From an uncultured Bacilli bacterium (GTDB taxonomy: Bacteria > Bacillota_I > Bacilli_A > RF39 > UBA660): a stretch of DNA of 9,901 bases. Shown here piece by piece: positions 1 to 6,761 of this stretch. Made by a program: the position numbers and the translations under genes. Numbering within the stretch: the stretch's first letter is position 1; each line of letters begins with the position of its first letter. The stretch lies in NCBI GenBank assembly GCA_934096785.1, contig CAKONA010000027.1, positions 1 through 9,901 on the forward strand, written 5' to 3'. The notes beneath the pieces were generated by a model. It searched no databases and was not told the DNA's origin. It was given only the letters and a program-made list of their open reading frames with translations.

Positions 1-238
1 CAATACTATTATCGATATTTTTATTAACTCTATCCATATTATCTTTTAAATATTGATATGCTTCATTAATTAAAATAGTTTTATCATTATATTCATCTTG
101 TTTCTCTTGACTATCATTCATATGCTTATCTGGATGATACTCTTTCATTAATTCTTTATATCTTTTGGTAATCATATCAATAGTTAATACTGTATATGAA
201 TCAAATCCTAATATTTTTCTTGCTTTTTTAATCCCCAT
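1..238 (-). CDS. J-domain (DnaJ-like) protein, N-terminal part; gene runs off the left edge
   Basis: The first 79 residues of a J-domain co-chaperone are visible; the 3' end lies outside the window. J domains dock on DnaK/Hsp70 and stimulate its ATPase through the HPD motif. Here HPD is at residues 35-37, preceded by the basic helix II (KRYKELMKEYHPDKH) and followed after an acidic loop by helix III (INEAYQYLK, 57-65). The domain starts almost at the N-terminus, as in DnaJ, but the zinc-finger and substrate-binding regions that would identify true DnaJ cannot be seen. It could therefore be DnaJ itself or a small J-only protein. The loop between HPD and helix III is long for a canonical DnaJ, which favours a specialised J protein. 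The start is fixed by a purine-rich SD (GGGGGAG) about 8 nt upstream. The gene is co-directional with the DHH gene but has its own candidate promoter. Confidence 0.85.
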   Translation of the reverse strand, partial: MGIKKARKILGFDSYTVLTIDMITKRYKELMKEYHPDKHMNDSQEKQDEYNDKTILINEAYQYLKDNMDRVNKNIDNSI

Positions 239-272
239 AAATATCACTCCCCCTCAAAGCAAAACTTAAATA

Positions 273-302
273 AGTATATCATCTTTGATACACGCTAGTA
301 AA
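273..302 (-). promoter_or_regulatory. Candidate vegetative promoter with extended -10 for the J-domain gene
   Basis: On the minus strand the -10 is TATACT (273-278), preceded by TGA to give an extended TGnTATACT. A weak -35 TTTACT (297-302) lies 18 bp upstream. The predicted start is about 30 nt before the ATG at 238, leaving room for the SD. No convincing terminator separates this from the DHH gene upstream, so read-through is also possible. Confidence 0.5.
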
Positions 303-347
303 GACAATGACGAAAAGTTTACACTTTTAAATTTACATATTTACATT

Positions 348-1394
348 TTATTTCTTAATTAATTTCATTTGAGATGACTCTTCAGGAGTAAGTTTTACTT
401 CTTCAATAAATGCTCCTGGTGTAAGTGAACTAATTAATTTACTTTTTACTTCTTGAAGTGTCATTCCTTTTATTTTACTAGCAGCAGAGTACTCATTACC
501 TCCACCACCAAATAATCTCATTATCTTTGATACATCTATTAGTCCTTTACTTCTTGCACTTAAACTAATAGTTTCATCATCTATATATGCCATAGCAAAG
601 CTACAATTAATATTATATTTAAGTAAGTAATCAGCTGCCTTTGCTATATCTTCAGGTACATATACTCTTCCACTATCTTCAGAATCAGGTGCCACTGCAA
701 AATTAAATGTTTGAAAGTCAGTGTTATCAACTAATCTTTGAATTGCTCTATCATGTTCAAAGTCTTCCAAAAACATGTTATTTGCTATAGTTGGGTCAGC
801 TCCACTAGCAGTAAGTAACGCAGCCACTCTAAATGTCATAGAACTTACATTTTTACTCATTTTATTAGTATCAAGAATTATACCTGCAAGTAAATAGTTA
901 GCATAATCAGGAGATATTTTAACATCATATTCAAATAATAAATTTGATACTACCTCACATACACTAGAAACCTTATCATCAATAAAAGAATATGGTGTTT
1001 TAATAGTATGTTCATCTATCTTATGATGGTCTATTACCATAAGATTCTTAAAATCTTTCAAATATTTCATTGTACATAATAAATAATCTTTATTAGCATC
1101 TACTGCTATCATAAGACTATTATCAGTTAAATAAACCGACAAGTCATTAGAACGTATAAATTCAAAATTTCCTTTCACATTTTCAAGAACCTTTCTAGTC
1201 TCAGGCTCAAGCTTTTCATAATCATCATCAATAACTATAAAGCATCTTTTATTATTCTTTTTGCATATTAAAGCCATACCTATCGCAGCCCCTAAAGCAT
1301 CAAAATCGGGTCTAATATGAGGAACAATAAAAACACTATCGCTAACATCAAGTAAATTATCTAAAACTTCCTTAATATATTTACTATCTTGCAT
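348..1394 (-). CDS. Stand-alone DHH/DHHA1 phosphodiesterase, like the catalytic half of GdpP
   Basis: This 348-residue protein belongs to the DHH/DHHA1 phosphoesterases. The N-terminal DHH domain shows HIRPDFDALGAAIG (metal ligands H26, D30, D32), D99, the DHH motif (122-124) and D175. The DHHA1 domain carries SARSKG (279-284) and a glycine loop GGGG (296-299). The DALGAAIG block and the AGIILDT segment match GdpP, the c-di-AMP phosphodiesterase, better than NrnA or RecJ. GdpP proper is about 650 residues with two membrane helices, PAS and degenerate GGDEF domains; all are absent, so this would be a soluble enzyme without those sensory modules. c-di-AMP or short nucleotide (pApA) hydrolysis is the likely reaction. 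Unusually, the GGGGH signature reads GGGGN, losing a histidine that normally contacts substrate. The start has GAAGGAG 5 nt upstream. It has its own promoter inside the cotE 3' end. Confidence 0.8.
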   Translation of the reverse strand: MQDSKYIKEVLDNLLDVSDSVFIVPHIRPDFDALGAAIGMALICKKNNKRCFIVIDDDYEKLEPETRKVLENVKGNFEFIRSNDLSVYLTDNSLMIAVDANKDYLLCTMKYLKDFKNLMVIDHHKIDEHTIKTPYSFIDDKVSSVCEVVSNLLFEYDVKISPDYANYLLAGIILDTNKMSKNVSSMTFRVAALLTASGADPTIANNMFLEDFEHDRAIQRLVDNTDFQTFNFAVAPDSEDSGRVYVPEDIAKAADYLLKYNINCSFAMAYIDDETISLSARSKGLIDVSKIMRLFGGGGNEYSAASKIKGMTLQEVKSKLISSLTPGAFIEEVKLTPEESSQMKLIKK

Positions 1395-1423
1395 GGTAAC
1401 TCCTTCACAAATTAATACCCTAT

Positions 1424-1453
1424 ATTATAGTAGAAAAGACTCCGAAAAGTCAA
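1424..1453 (-). promoter_or_regulatory. Strong vegetative promoter for the DHH phosphodiesterase gene
   Basis: The minus strand has TTGACT (1448-1453), an 18-bp spacer and TATAAT (1424-1429). The predicted transcript starts near 1417 and leads into the GAAGGAG site of the DHH gene. The -35 box starts directly after the cotE stop codon and lies in the loop of the cotE terminator hairpin. Confidence 0.7.
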
Positions 1454-1464
1454 TTAGGAGTCTT
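1431..1464 (-). terminator. Intrinsic terminator overlapping the cotE stop codon
   Basis: On the minus strand AAGACTCC (1457-1464) pairs perfectly with GGAGTCTT (1436-1443), an 8-bp stem with a 13-nt loop, followed by a short interrupted T run (TTTTCT counting the stem end). The 5' arm is the last cotE codons and the loop holds the TAA. The loop is longer and the U tract poorer than ideal, so termination may be partial. Confidence 0.5.
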
Positions 1465-1996
1465 CATTATTTAAAAATTTTGTATTAATACTTTTGTCTA
1501 TTTCATCATTTATAGCATCTTCATCAATAATTAAGTCATAATCATCCTCTGTATTACTAACAGGTATTCTTATTTTAGCATCTCCAACTATTTCAATTCC
1601 AAGTTCTTTAGAGATAGTATATTTTATAGTTTTATCTTCATTTGATACATCAACACACGTAGGATTCTTAAGACTTCTAATTATAATTTCAGAGTCTTCA
1701 TTTAAGTCACTATTCTCTTTTACCTTGACTCTTACTTTTTCTTCATAAAACATCTTTTTACTTACGACGTTAGTCTTAGTGTTCCCATCATAACTATACC
1801 AAATATTTATATCATAGCTTCCATTTATTTTAATATAATCTTCATCCTTCTTACCTCTTATTTTATGATTAATGACCCAACAACCAAGCACAGTATCAAC
1901 ATTAGTATCAGTAACTAACTCATATTCATCTTTAAAAGTCTTCTTACCCTTTCCTATAACAGTCTTGGTAACAATCTCTTTATAATTATTAAACAT
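1454..1996 (-). CDS. cotE: Outer spore coat morphogenetic protein CotE
   Basis: This 180-residue protein aligns along its whole length with Bacillus CotE (181 residues in B. subtilis, from memory). The N-terminus YKEIVTKTVIGKGKK matches the YREIITKAVVAKGRK region. LGCWVINHK (37-45) and YDINIWYSYDGNTKT (61-75) are the family's most conserved blocks, NPTCVDV (111-117) and EIVGDAKIRIPV (135-146) follow, and the C-terminus is acidic as expected. CotE is made in the mother cell, surrounds the forespore and is required to assemble the outer coat. In B. subtilis cotE lies beside mutS-mutL; here it sits between fic and a DHH phosphodiesterase gene. The SD is AGGAGG, about 11 nt from the ATG, slightly long. 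Only 57 bp separate it from fic, with no obvious terminator between them, so some read-through from fic is possible. Expression is expected from a sporulation sigma factor. Confidence 0.93.
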   Translation of the reverse strand: MFNNYKEIVTKTVIGKGKKTFKDEYELVTDTNVDTVLGCWVINHKIRGKKDEDYIKINGSYDINIWYSYDGNTKTNVVSKKMFYEEKVRVKVKENSDLNEDSEIIIRSLKNPTCVDVSNEDKTIKYTISKELGIEIVGDAKIRIPVSNTEDDYDLIIDEDAINDEIDKSINTKFLNNEDS

Positions 1997-2017
1997 AGGC
2001 AGATAACCCTCCTATAA

Positions 2018-2047
2018 TAGAATATGCTATTAGATGAAAATTGATAA
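2018..2047 (-). promoter_or_regulatory. Possible cotE promoter; -10 resembles SigE/SigK sites
   Basis: Minus-strand CATATTCTA (2018-2026) fits the CATAnnnTA -10 pattern of mother-cell sigma factors SigE and SigK, which drive cotE in B. subtilis. I see no good matching -35. The same bases also allow a poor SigA reading, TTATCA (2042-2047), 17 bp, TATTCT (2019-2024). The start would fall very close to the AGGAGG site. Confidence 0.3.
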
Positions 2048-2053
2048 AAATAA

Positions 2054-3049
2054 TTATATTTTATAGTACATTTGATTCTTACTAGTAGGTTTATCAGGAA
2101 TAGTAAGTTCAACTAAACCTTCTTGAATAGCAGGTTCTAAATATGAAGAACGCAATGTTTCTTTTGACTTAATTCCAAGTTTCTCCATTATTTCTGTCGC
2201 TGTTAAAGGAACATTATACTCCATAACATTTAACAGTTTATTAATATTAATTATTTTTTCTGTCAACGGAAGATTTGAAGAAGAAACTAACTCATTTAAA
2301 ACTTCATCTATCATTTTTAACATAAATTCTATAAATTCATTAGAATTAGCATTTTTATTACAATTAGATATTGCTTTGTAATATTCGTTTTGATATTTTT
2401 TTATTTGACTTTCAATAGGTAAATATTCAAAAAAGTTTTTCCAATTTGTTAAGATTATATTTTGCCATAATCTCGCAGTTCTACCATTACCATCGCTAAA
2501 TGGATGAATAAACACAAACTCGTAATGAAAAACAGAAGACAATATTAAGGGATGCACTTTATCTTTATTCTTTTTCATCCAACTAAATAATTGTTTCATT
2601 AAATAATCAACTTGTTCAGGAGGCGGACAAACATGAATACAATTACCATTTTCATCAAATACTCCTTCATCACCATTTCTAAATATCCCAGACTGCAAAA
2701 CAGTTTTATAAGTCATAACAACATGAATTTTTTTCAAATCAGTAATTGAATAAGGATTCACTTCTCTAATCATTTCATAAGCTTTATAAGCATTCAATAC
2801 TTCTTGAATTTCTTTTTGAGGGCCTAAAACAGTCTTACCTGAAATAACATCCTTCACTTGATCAAAAGATAAAGAATTTGCTTCGATTGCAAGTGAAGAA
2901 TGAATTGATTTTATCCTATTATTTCTTCTAAGTTTAGGCATTTTATCTAAATTAGTATAATTATTTAATTTCCCGATTTTTTCCATTATTGAAGAAATAT
3001 ATTCTAACATAACATTTGTAATTGTAAATGGTAGAATATAATTTTCCAT
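2054..3049 (-). CDS. Fic-family protein AMP-transferase, class II, with C-terminal winged helix
   Basis: The Fic core motif HPFSDGNGRTAR (residues 182-193 of 331) is complete: catalytic His182, metal-binding Asp186 and the phosphate-binding GNGR. Such enzymes usually transfer AMP from ATP to a Ser/Thr/Tyr hydroxyl of a target protein. An N-terminal inhibitory-helix motif SSLAIEAN, with the glutamate at 56, marks a class II Fic protein that restrains itself by blocking the ATP gamma-phosphate. A flap region (about 125-140) and a C-terminal winged-helix-like segment (from about 277) follow the standard Fic/DUF4172-type layout. The target is unknown. The first in-frame ATG is at 3064, but it has no SD. 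The ATG at 3049 has GAGG 9 nt upstream and gives MENYILPF, so I choose it. No separate antitoxin gene is present, consistent with self-inhibition. It has its own promoter preceded by tandem 11-bp repeats. Confidence 0.92.
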   Translation of the reverse strand: MENYILPFTITNVMLEYISSIMEKIGKLNNYTNLDKMPKLRRNNRIKSIHSSLAIEANSLSFDQVKDVISGKTVLGPQKEIQEVLNAYKAYEMIREVNPYSITDLKKIHVVMTYKTVLQSGIFRNGDEGVFDENGNCIHVCPPPEQVDYLMKQLFSWMKKNKDKVHPLILSSVFHYEFVFIHPFSDGNGRTARLWQNIILTNWKNFFEYLPIESQIKKYQNEYYKAISNCNKNANSNEFIEFMLKMIDEVLNELVSSSNLPLTEKIININKLLNVMEYNVPLTATEIMEKLGIKSKETLRSSYLEPAIQEGLVELTIPDKPTSKNQMYYKI

Positions 3050-3076
3050 AAAATAGCACCTCATTTTCTAATAAAT

Positions 3077-3105
3077 ATTATACACTAATATTAGTTTATA
3101 TTCAA
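3077..3105 (-). promoter_or_regulatory. Strong vegetative promoter for fic
   Basis: The minus strand has TTGAAT (3100-3105), a 17-bp spacer and TATAAT (3077-3082). The predicted transcript start is near 3070, which would leave about 20 nt of leader before the ATG at 3049, including its GAGG site. This also fits the downstream start choice. Confidence 0.7.
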
Positions 3106-3109
3106 CTCA

Positions 3110-3142
3110 TCTTGCTTAAATCTTACTTAAATCTTACTTAAT
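3110..3142. repeat. Three tandem 11-bp repeats just upstream of the fic promoter
   Basis: The plus strand reads TCTTGCTTAAA, TCTTACTTAAA, TCTTACTTAAT in direct succession, with one or no differences between neighbouring units apart from the last base. The array ends 4 bp upstream of the fic -35 box. An 11-bp period is close to one helical turn, so bound proteins would lie on one face. It could be an operator array or a simple-sequence expansion. Confidence 0.75.
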
Positions 3143-3144
3143 TT

Positions 3145-3171
3145 AAAAAATTCAACCTCTAAGATTGAACT
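3145..3171 (-). terminator. Intrinsic terminator of the metallophosphoesterase gene
   Basis: Directly after the TAG stop (3172-3174) the minus strand forms TTCAATC (3163-3169), loop TTAGA, GGTTGAA (3151-3157), seven pairs including one G-U, extendable by two more, then six T residues (3145-3150). It separates the metallophosphoesterase transcript from fic. Confidence 0.8.
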
Positions 3172-4245
3172 CTATTTTATATTTAAAACTACATATTCAG
3201 AATGTTCATCAGTTCTAATTGGAATACCCCAACCAGCTATACCTGAAGTAACTACTTTATTAAATGTTCCATCTACTTCATAACCATAAATCATATCAGA
3301 CATCTTAAATAGTTCCTCAATTAACTTAGCTGGAAATATTTGACCAGCATGTGTATGTCCACTAAGTACTAAATCAATATTATTATCTTTTAAACTCTTA
3401 TAGTCTTCAGGAATATGGGCAAGCACTACCTTATAGTCATCACTATTAACATTACTAACTAAATCACTAATACTTGTTTTATAACCATTACTTCTACCAA
3501 TAATAGTTAATTCATCATTTATTCTATAAGTTTCATCTTCTAAAATGTTAATTCCATTTGAATGTATCACTTCTGCGAGTGTCTTCTTACTATAGTTTTT
3601 CTCTCTACTATAAATATTCTCATCATGATTTCCATAACTATAGAAGATTCCATAAGTGGTTTTTAAACTACCTAATACATGAAAACATTCCTTCATTTCA
3701 TCTAATGTGGTACTTTCATCAACTATATCACCCACTAAAAATACCATATCTGGATTTAACTCATTAATTTCATTAATCTTCTTTTGAAGACCTTCCCCTT
3801 TAATCGCAAGACCATAATGTAAATCAGTTATAAGAACAGCTTTATAATTATTACTAAGTTTATCATTATTACTAACATCATAACTCTTCATTCTAACATC
3901 ATATATATTATATATTCCATATATTACACTTACTAAACTAACAATAATTGGTATAAACAAATATACCTTTTTATATCTTTCATACTTAAACAAAAACTTA
4001 TTCAAAATAAGTACAACCATATAACTTAGTATTAAATACAATATAAATATTAGTACTACTGATACATATTTATTCATCATACCAATTACTAAACTACCAT
4101 AAAAAAGTACTATAGAGATTACACATAATATAATTTTATTAATCTTTAAATTAAAGAATTCACAAATTCTATAAATATATTTATAGAAAACAAGTGATAA
4201 CATCATTATCAAAACAAACATTAAAATTCCAAATAAATAATACAT
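3172..4245 (-). CDS. Membrane-anchored calcineurin-like metallophosphoesterase (YkuE/YaeI type)
   Basis: The 357-residue protein has four predicted membrane helices (about 3-22, 38-58, 61-82, 94-113) followed by a complete metallophosphoesterase domain. The signature motifs are in order: TDLHYG (D141, H143), VGDIVD (D173), GNHD (205-208), the histidine of AHIPE (H277) and GHTHAGQ (H297, H299). These bind the two metal ions of the active site. The domain resembles YkuE/YaeI-type phosphoesterases, which act at the cell surface or membrane, but family members vary greatly in substrate and I cannot assign one. By the positive-inside rule the catalytic domain's side is ambiguous. The start has GGAGG 7 nt upstream. 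It is divergent from the gerA operon across 72 bp, has its own promoter and terminator, and is therefore probably monocistronic. Confidence 0.85.
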   Translation of the reverse strand: MYYLFGILMFVLIMMLSLVFYKYIYRICEFFNLKINKIILCVISIVLFYGSLVIGMMNKYVSVVLIFILYLILSYMVVLILNKFLFKYERYKKVYLFIPIIVSLVSVIYGIYNIYDVRMKSYDVSNNDKLSNNYKAVLITDLHYGLAIKGEGLQKKINEINELNPDMVFLVGDIVDESTTLDEMKECFHVLGSLKTTYGIFYSYGNHDENIYSREKNYSKKTLAEVIHSNGINILEDETYRINDELTIIGRSNGYKTSISDLVSNVNSDDYKVVLAHIPEDYKSLKDNNIDLVLSGHTHAGQIFPAKLIEELFKMSDMIYGYEVDGTFNKVVTSGIAGWGIPIRTDEHSEYVVLNIK

Positions 4246-4272
4246 CTTACCGCCTCCACATCTTCAATATAT

Positions 4273-4301
4273 ATTATAACACGTATTTTTTATTTTGTTT
4301 A
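4273..4301 (-). promoter_or_regulatory. Extended -10 promoter for the metallophosphoesterase gene
   Basis: The minus strand has TGTTATAAT, an extended -10 with TATAAT at 4273-4278, and TAAACA (4296-4301) as a weak -35 at 17 bp spacing. It occupies most of the 72-bp region shared with the divergent gerA gene. Confidence 0.55.
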
Positions 4302-4317
4302 AGCAAATAATACTAAT

Positions 4318-5715
4318 ATGGATATAATAAGAAAACTACAATCTAAGAAAGAATATATGCCAGATCTTCAAATAAAAGAAGTCTCTTTTGGTATAAATAA
4401 AATTTATATTGTTAATATACAAACAGTATCTTCTAGTAGTCTTACTAATGAGTTTATTCTTGATTATATGTCTAAAAGAAGTCTATTAAAAAATGAAATT
4501 ATTACTTCTTTAAAGAAAGATATTAAGAATTATATTCCATCTATTAGTTTCATCGATATTGAAGAAAAAGATGTAATGGAATACCTATTTAATGGCTTTA
4601 GTATTATCATTTATCATAATGAATTTATCGCATTAGAGACAAGAGCCAGTATAGATAGAGGTGTTAATGAACCATCAAGTGAACCTACTATCAAAGGACC
4701 AAAGGACGCATTTAATGAAAACTATAATACAAATATAGGTCTAGTTAGAAAAAGAATTAAAGATGAAAACCTTTATATAAAAGAATTAACTCTTGGTACT
4801 AGAACTAAAACTAAAGTAAGTATTTTATATATGAATGACATTGTTGATAAAGAACTTTTAAATACCACTATAGATAAAATAAGTAATATAACAGGTGATA
4901 AAGTACTTGATACATATTATATTAAAAGTTTAATTGATGGTGAAAACAAGTCATCATTCCCTTCAATTAAATCAACTGAAAAACCAGATAGTATCGCTAA
5001 AGGTCTTACTGAAGGTAAAATATGTATAATATCAGAAAACTCATGTAATGCTCTTATAATACCAACATTCTTTATAGATTATTTTCATAATGATGAAGAT
5101 ATTTATCAAAAAAGTTTATACGTAGAATTTGTAAAATTTATAAGAATATTTGCTCTTTTCATTACCATATTTGCCCCATCTATATACCTTGCAATTATAA
5201 CTTATGACCAACAAATTCTACCAACTAGTCTTCTTATCAATTTTTCTCTTCAAAGAGCAAGTGTACCTTTTCCAGCACTGATTGAAGCATTTTCTCTTAT
5301 TTTTACTTTTGAACTTCTATATGAAGGTGATGCTCTTACCCCATCTTCAAGAGGAACTTCTCTTTCAATACTTGGAGCTTTAGTCCTAGGTGATGCTGCT
5401 GTAAGCGCAGGTATAGTATCTCCAATAATGGTAATAATAGTAGCCGTAACAGCAATCTCATCAATATTCTTTGTCTACTATGACTTTCAATCATTCATAA
5501 GACTCTATAGATATAGTTTAATGATCTTATCATCAATATTTGGAATAGTTGGTGTTTTATTTGGATTCGTATTCATAATAACAAACCTATGCAATATCAA
5601 ATCATTCGGAAAACCATTTATGCATCCAATAAGTCCAAGACTAAATATAAAAGGAAGAAAAAAACTAATTAAAAGAGGTTTATTACCTCAAAATAGTAAC
5701 AAAGGAGAACAATGA
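4318..5715 (+). CDS. Spore germination receptor subunit A (GerA family, GerAA/GerKA-like)
   Basis: The 465-residue protein matches subunit A of nutrient germinant receptors (Pfam GerA, PF03323; B. subtilis GerAA is about 480 residues). A soluble N-terminal half (1-265) carries the family blocks EPSSEPTIKGPKDAFNE (118-134), GLVRKRI (141-147) and FPSIKSTEKPD (214-224). The C-terminal half has membrane segments at about 274-296, 301-335, 350-386 and 398-424, including LPTSLL (301-306) and the SVPFPALIEAF block (315-325). Subunit A sits in the inner spore membrane with B and C and helps convert germinant binding into germination. The ATG at 4318 lacks a visible SD, unlike its neighbours. An in-frame stop at 4300-4302 leaves no alternative upstream start. 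The stop overlaps the gerC start by 4 bp (ATGA). No clear promoter was found; forespore SigG control would be expected from Bacillus but is not shown here. Confidence 0.93.
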   Translation: MDIIRKLQSKKEYMPDLQIKEVSFGINKIYIVNIQTVSSSSLTNEFILDYMSKRSLLKNEIITSLKKDIKNYIPSISFIDIEEKDVMEYLFNGFSIIIYHNEFIALETRASIDRGVNEPSSEPTIKGPKDAFNENYNTNIGLVRKRIKDENLYIKELTLGTRTKTKVSILYMNDIVDKELLNTTIDKISNITGDKVLDTYYIKSLIDGENKSSFPSIKSTEKPDSIAKGLTEGKICIISENSCNALIIPTFFIDYFHNDEDIYQKSLYVEFVKFIRIFALFITIFAPSIYLAIITYDQQILPTSLLINFSLQRASVPFPALIEAFSLIFTFELLYEGDALTPSSRGTSLSILGALVLGDAAVSAGIVSPIMVIIVAVTAISSIFFVYYDFQSFIRLYRYSLMILSSIFGIVGVLFGFVFIITNLCNIKSFGKPFMHPISPRLNIKGRKKLIKRGLLPQNSNKGEQ

Positions 5716-6761
5716 AAAAAATACTAATACTTATAATAATGTTAATGTCACTTAGTGCATGTAATGACTACATAGAAATAAACGATTTAGCTATTTTATC
5801 AGGAATAATTATTGATTACAAAGACGATATGTATGAAATAACAGCACAACTAATCATAAATGACAAAGAGAGTAACATTGAAGTATTCACAACCAAATCA
5901 TCAGGAATAAATGAAGCAATCGCAGAACTATCAAAACTAAGTAACAAAGAAGTATTTATTTCACACCTAAAGGTATTAATACTAACAGATAATGTTATAA
6001 AGAATAATATAAACTTTAAAGACTATTTTCTTAGAAGTCCTAAATCAAAAATGAATTTCTATGTCTATTTAATTCACGAAGATATTAAAGATAAAGTACT
6101 TTCTATTTATAAAGAAAATTCATCATCAATATACTTAGAAAAAATGATGAAATTCAATCAAAATGTATTTTCATCTTCTACTCCATTAAAATTTTCAGAG
6201 TATGCATACTACTCTCTTGAAGAAGGACACACTAATATTTATCCAAAAATTGATATTGTGAAAAACAACGATAAAGAAGTCCTTTACTTATCAAATCTAA
6301 TAACATTCAAAGATGGTAAAGAAATAGAACTCTCTGAAGATGAATCTATCTTTTATAATATAATGACTAACAAAGCTAACAAAACATCTTTAACAATAGA
6401 TTGTGATGAAGACACTTATTCAGTTGAAATACAAGATATTAAAACTAAATATAAACTAAAAAAAGATACTCTTAACATAAATACTAAGACTAACACTAAA
6501 ATAATAGATTACAACTGTAAATATGATTTAAACAAAAAGAGTTCAATAGAAAAGTTAACTAATCTTACAAATAACTACATAGAAAATAATATGAAAAACC
6601 TTATAACTTTCATAAAAAAGAATAATACAGACATAATAGGTATTGGCACCTTTATTTATAAACATGATAACAAAAATTATAAAAAAGACTATCTAAATAC
6701 TATAAATATAGAAACTTCATCAAATACAAATATCACATCTATAGGAGAAATAAAAGAATGA
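5712..6761 (+). CDS. Spore germination receptor lipoprotein, Ger(x)C family
   Basis: This 349-residue protein is the C subunit of the germinant receptor. It begins with a lipoprotein signal peptide, MKKILILIIMLMSLSAC, with a lipobox LSAC whose Cys17 would be lipidated, so the mature protein is anchored on the outer face of the inner spore membrane. Directly after it, EINDLAILSGIIID (residues about 22-35) is the typical Ger(x)C start. NKEVFISHLKVLIL and DYFLRSPKSKMNFYVY are also family blocks. The rest is rich in Lys, Asn and Ile and diverges from named GerC proteins. AGGAG lies 5 nt before the ATG, inside the end of gerA. The 4-bp ATGA overlaps at both ends point to tight translational coupling and fixed stoichiometry within the operon. 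Confidence 0.9.
   Translation: MKKILILIIMLMSLSACNDYIEINDLAILSGIIIDYKDDMYEITAQLIINDKESNIEVFTTKSSGINEAIAELSKLSNKEVFISHLKVLILTDNVIKNNINFKDYFLRSPKSKMNFYVYLIHEDIKDKVLSIYKENSSSIYLEKMMKFNQNVFSSSTPLKFSEYAYYSLEEGHTNIYPKIDIVKNNDKEVLYLSNLITFKDGKEIELSEDESIFYNIMTNKANKTSLTIDCDEDTYSVEIQDIKTKYKLKKDTLNINTKTNTKIIDYNCKYDLNKKSSIEKLTNLTNNYIENNMKNLITFIKKNNTDIIGIGTFIYKHDNKNYKKDYLNTINIETSSNTNITSIGEIKE

Noticed and set aside
311..330. Hairpin AAAAGT/ACTTTT after the DHH gene as a terminator
   Set aside because: The stem is only six mostly A-T pairs and no T run follows on the minus strand.
3558..3767. Open frame of 69 codons on the plus strand
   Set aside because: It lies wholly within the well-supported metallophosphoesterase gene on the other strand and has no SD or family features.
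4283..4315. SigG-type promoter for the ger operon (AATACTA at 4309-4315)
   Set aside because: The box would place the start beyond the ATG, and the only -35-like GTATT is 21 bp away, too far.
5712..5715. Mycoplasma-type code (TGA as tryptophan), suggested by the extreme AT content
   Set aside because: gerA and gerC both end in TGA within classical ATGA start-stop overlaps, and tryptophans are written TGG.
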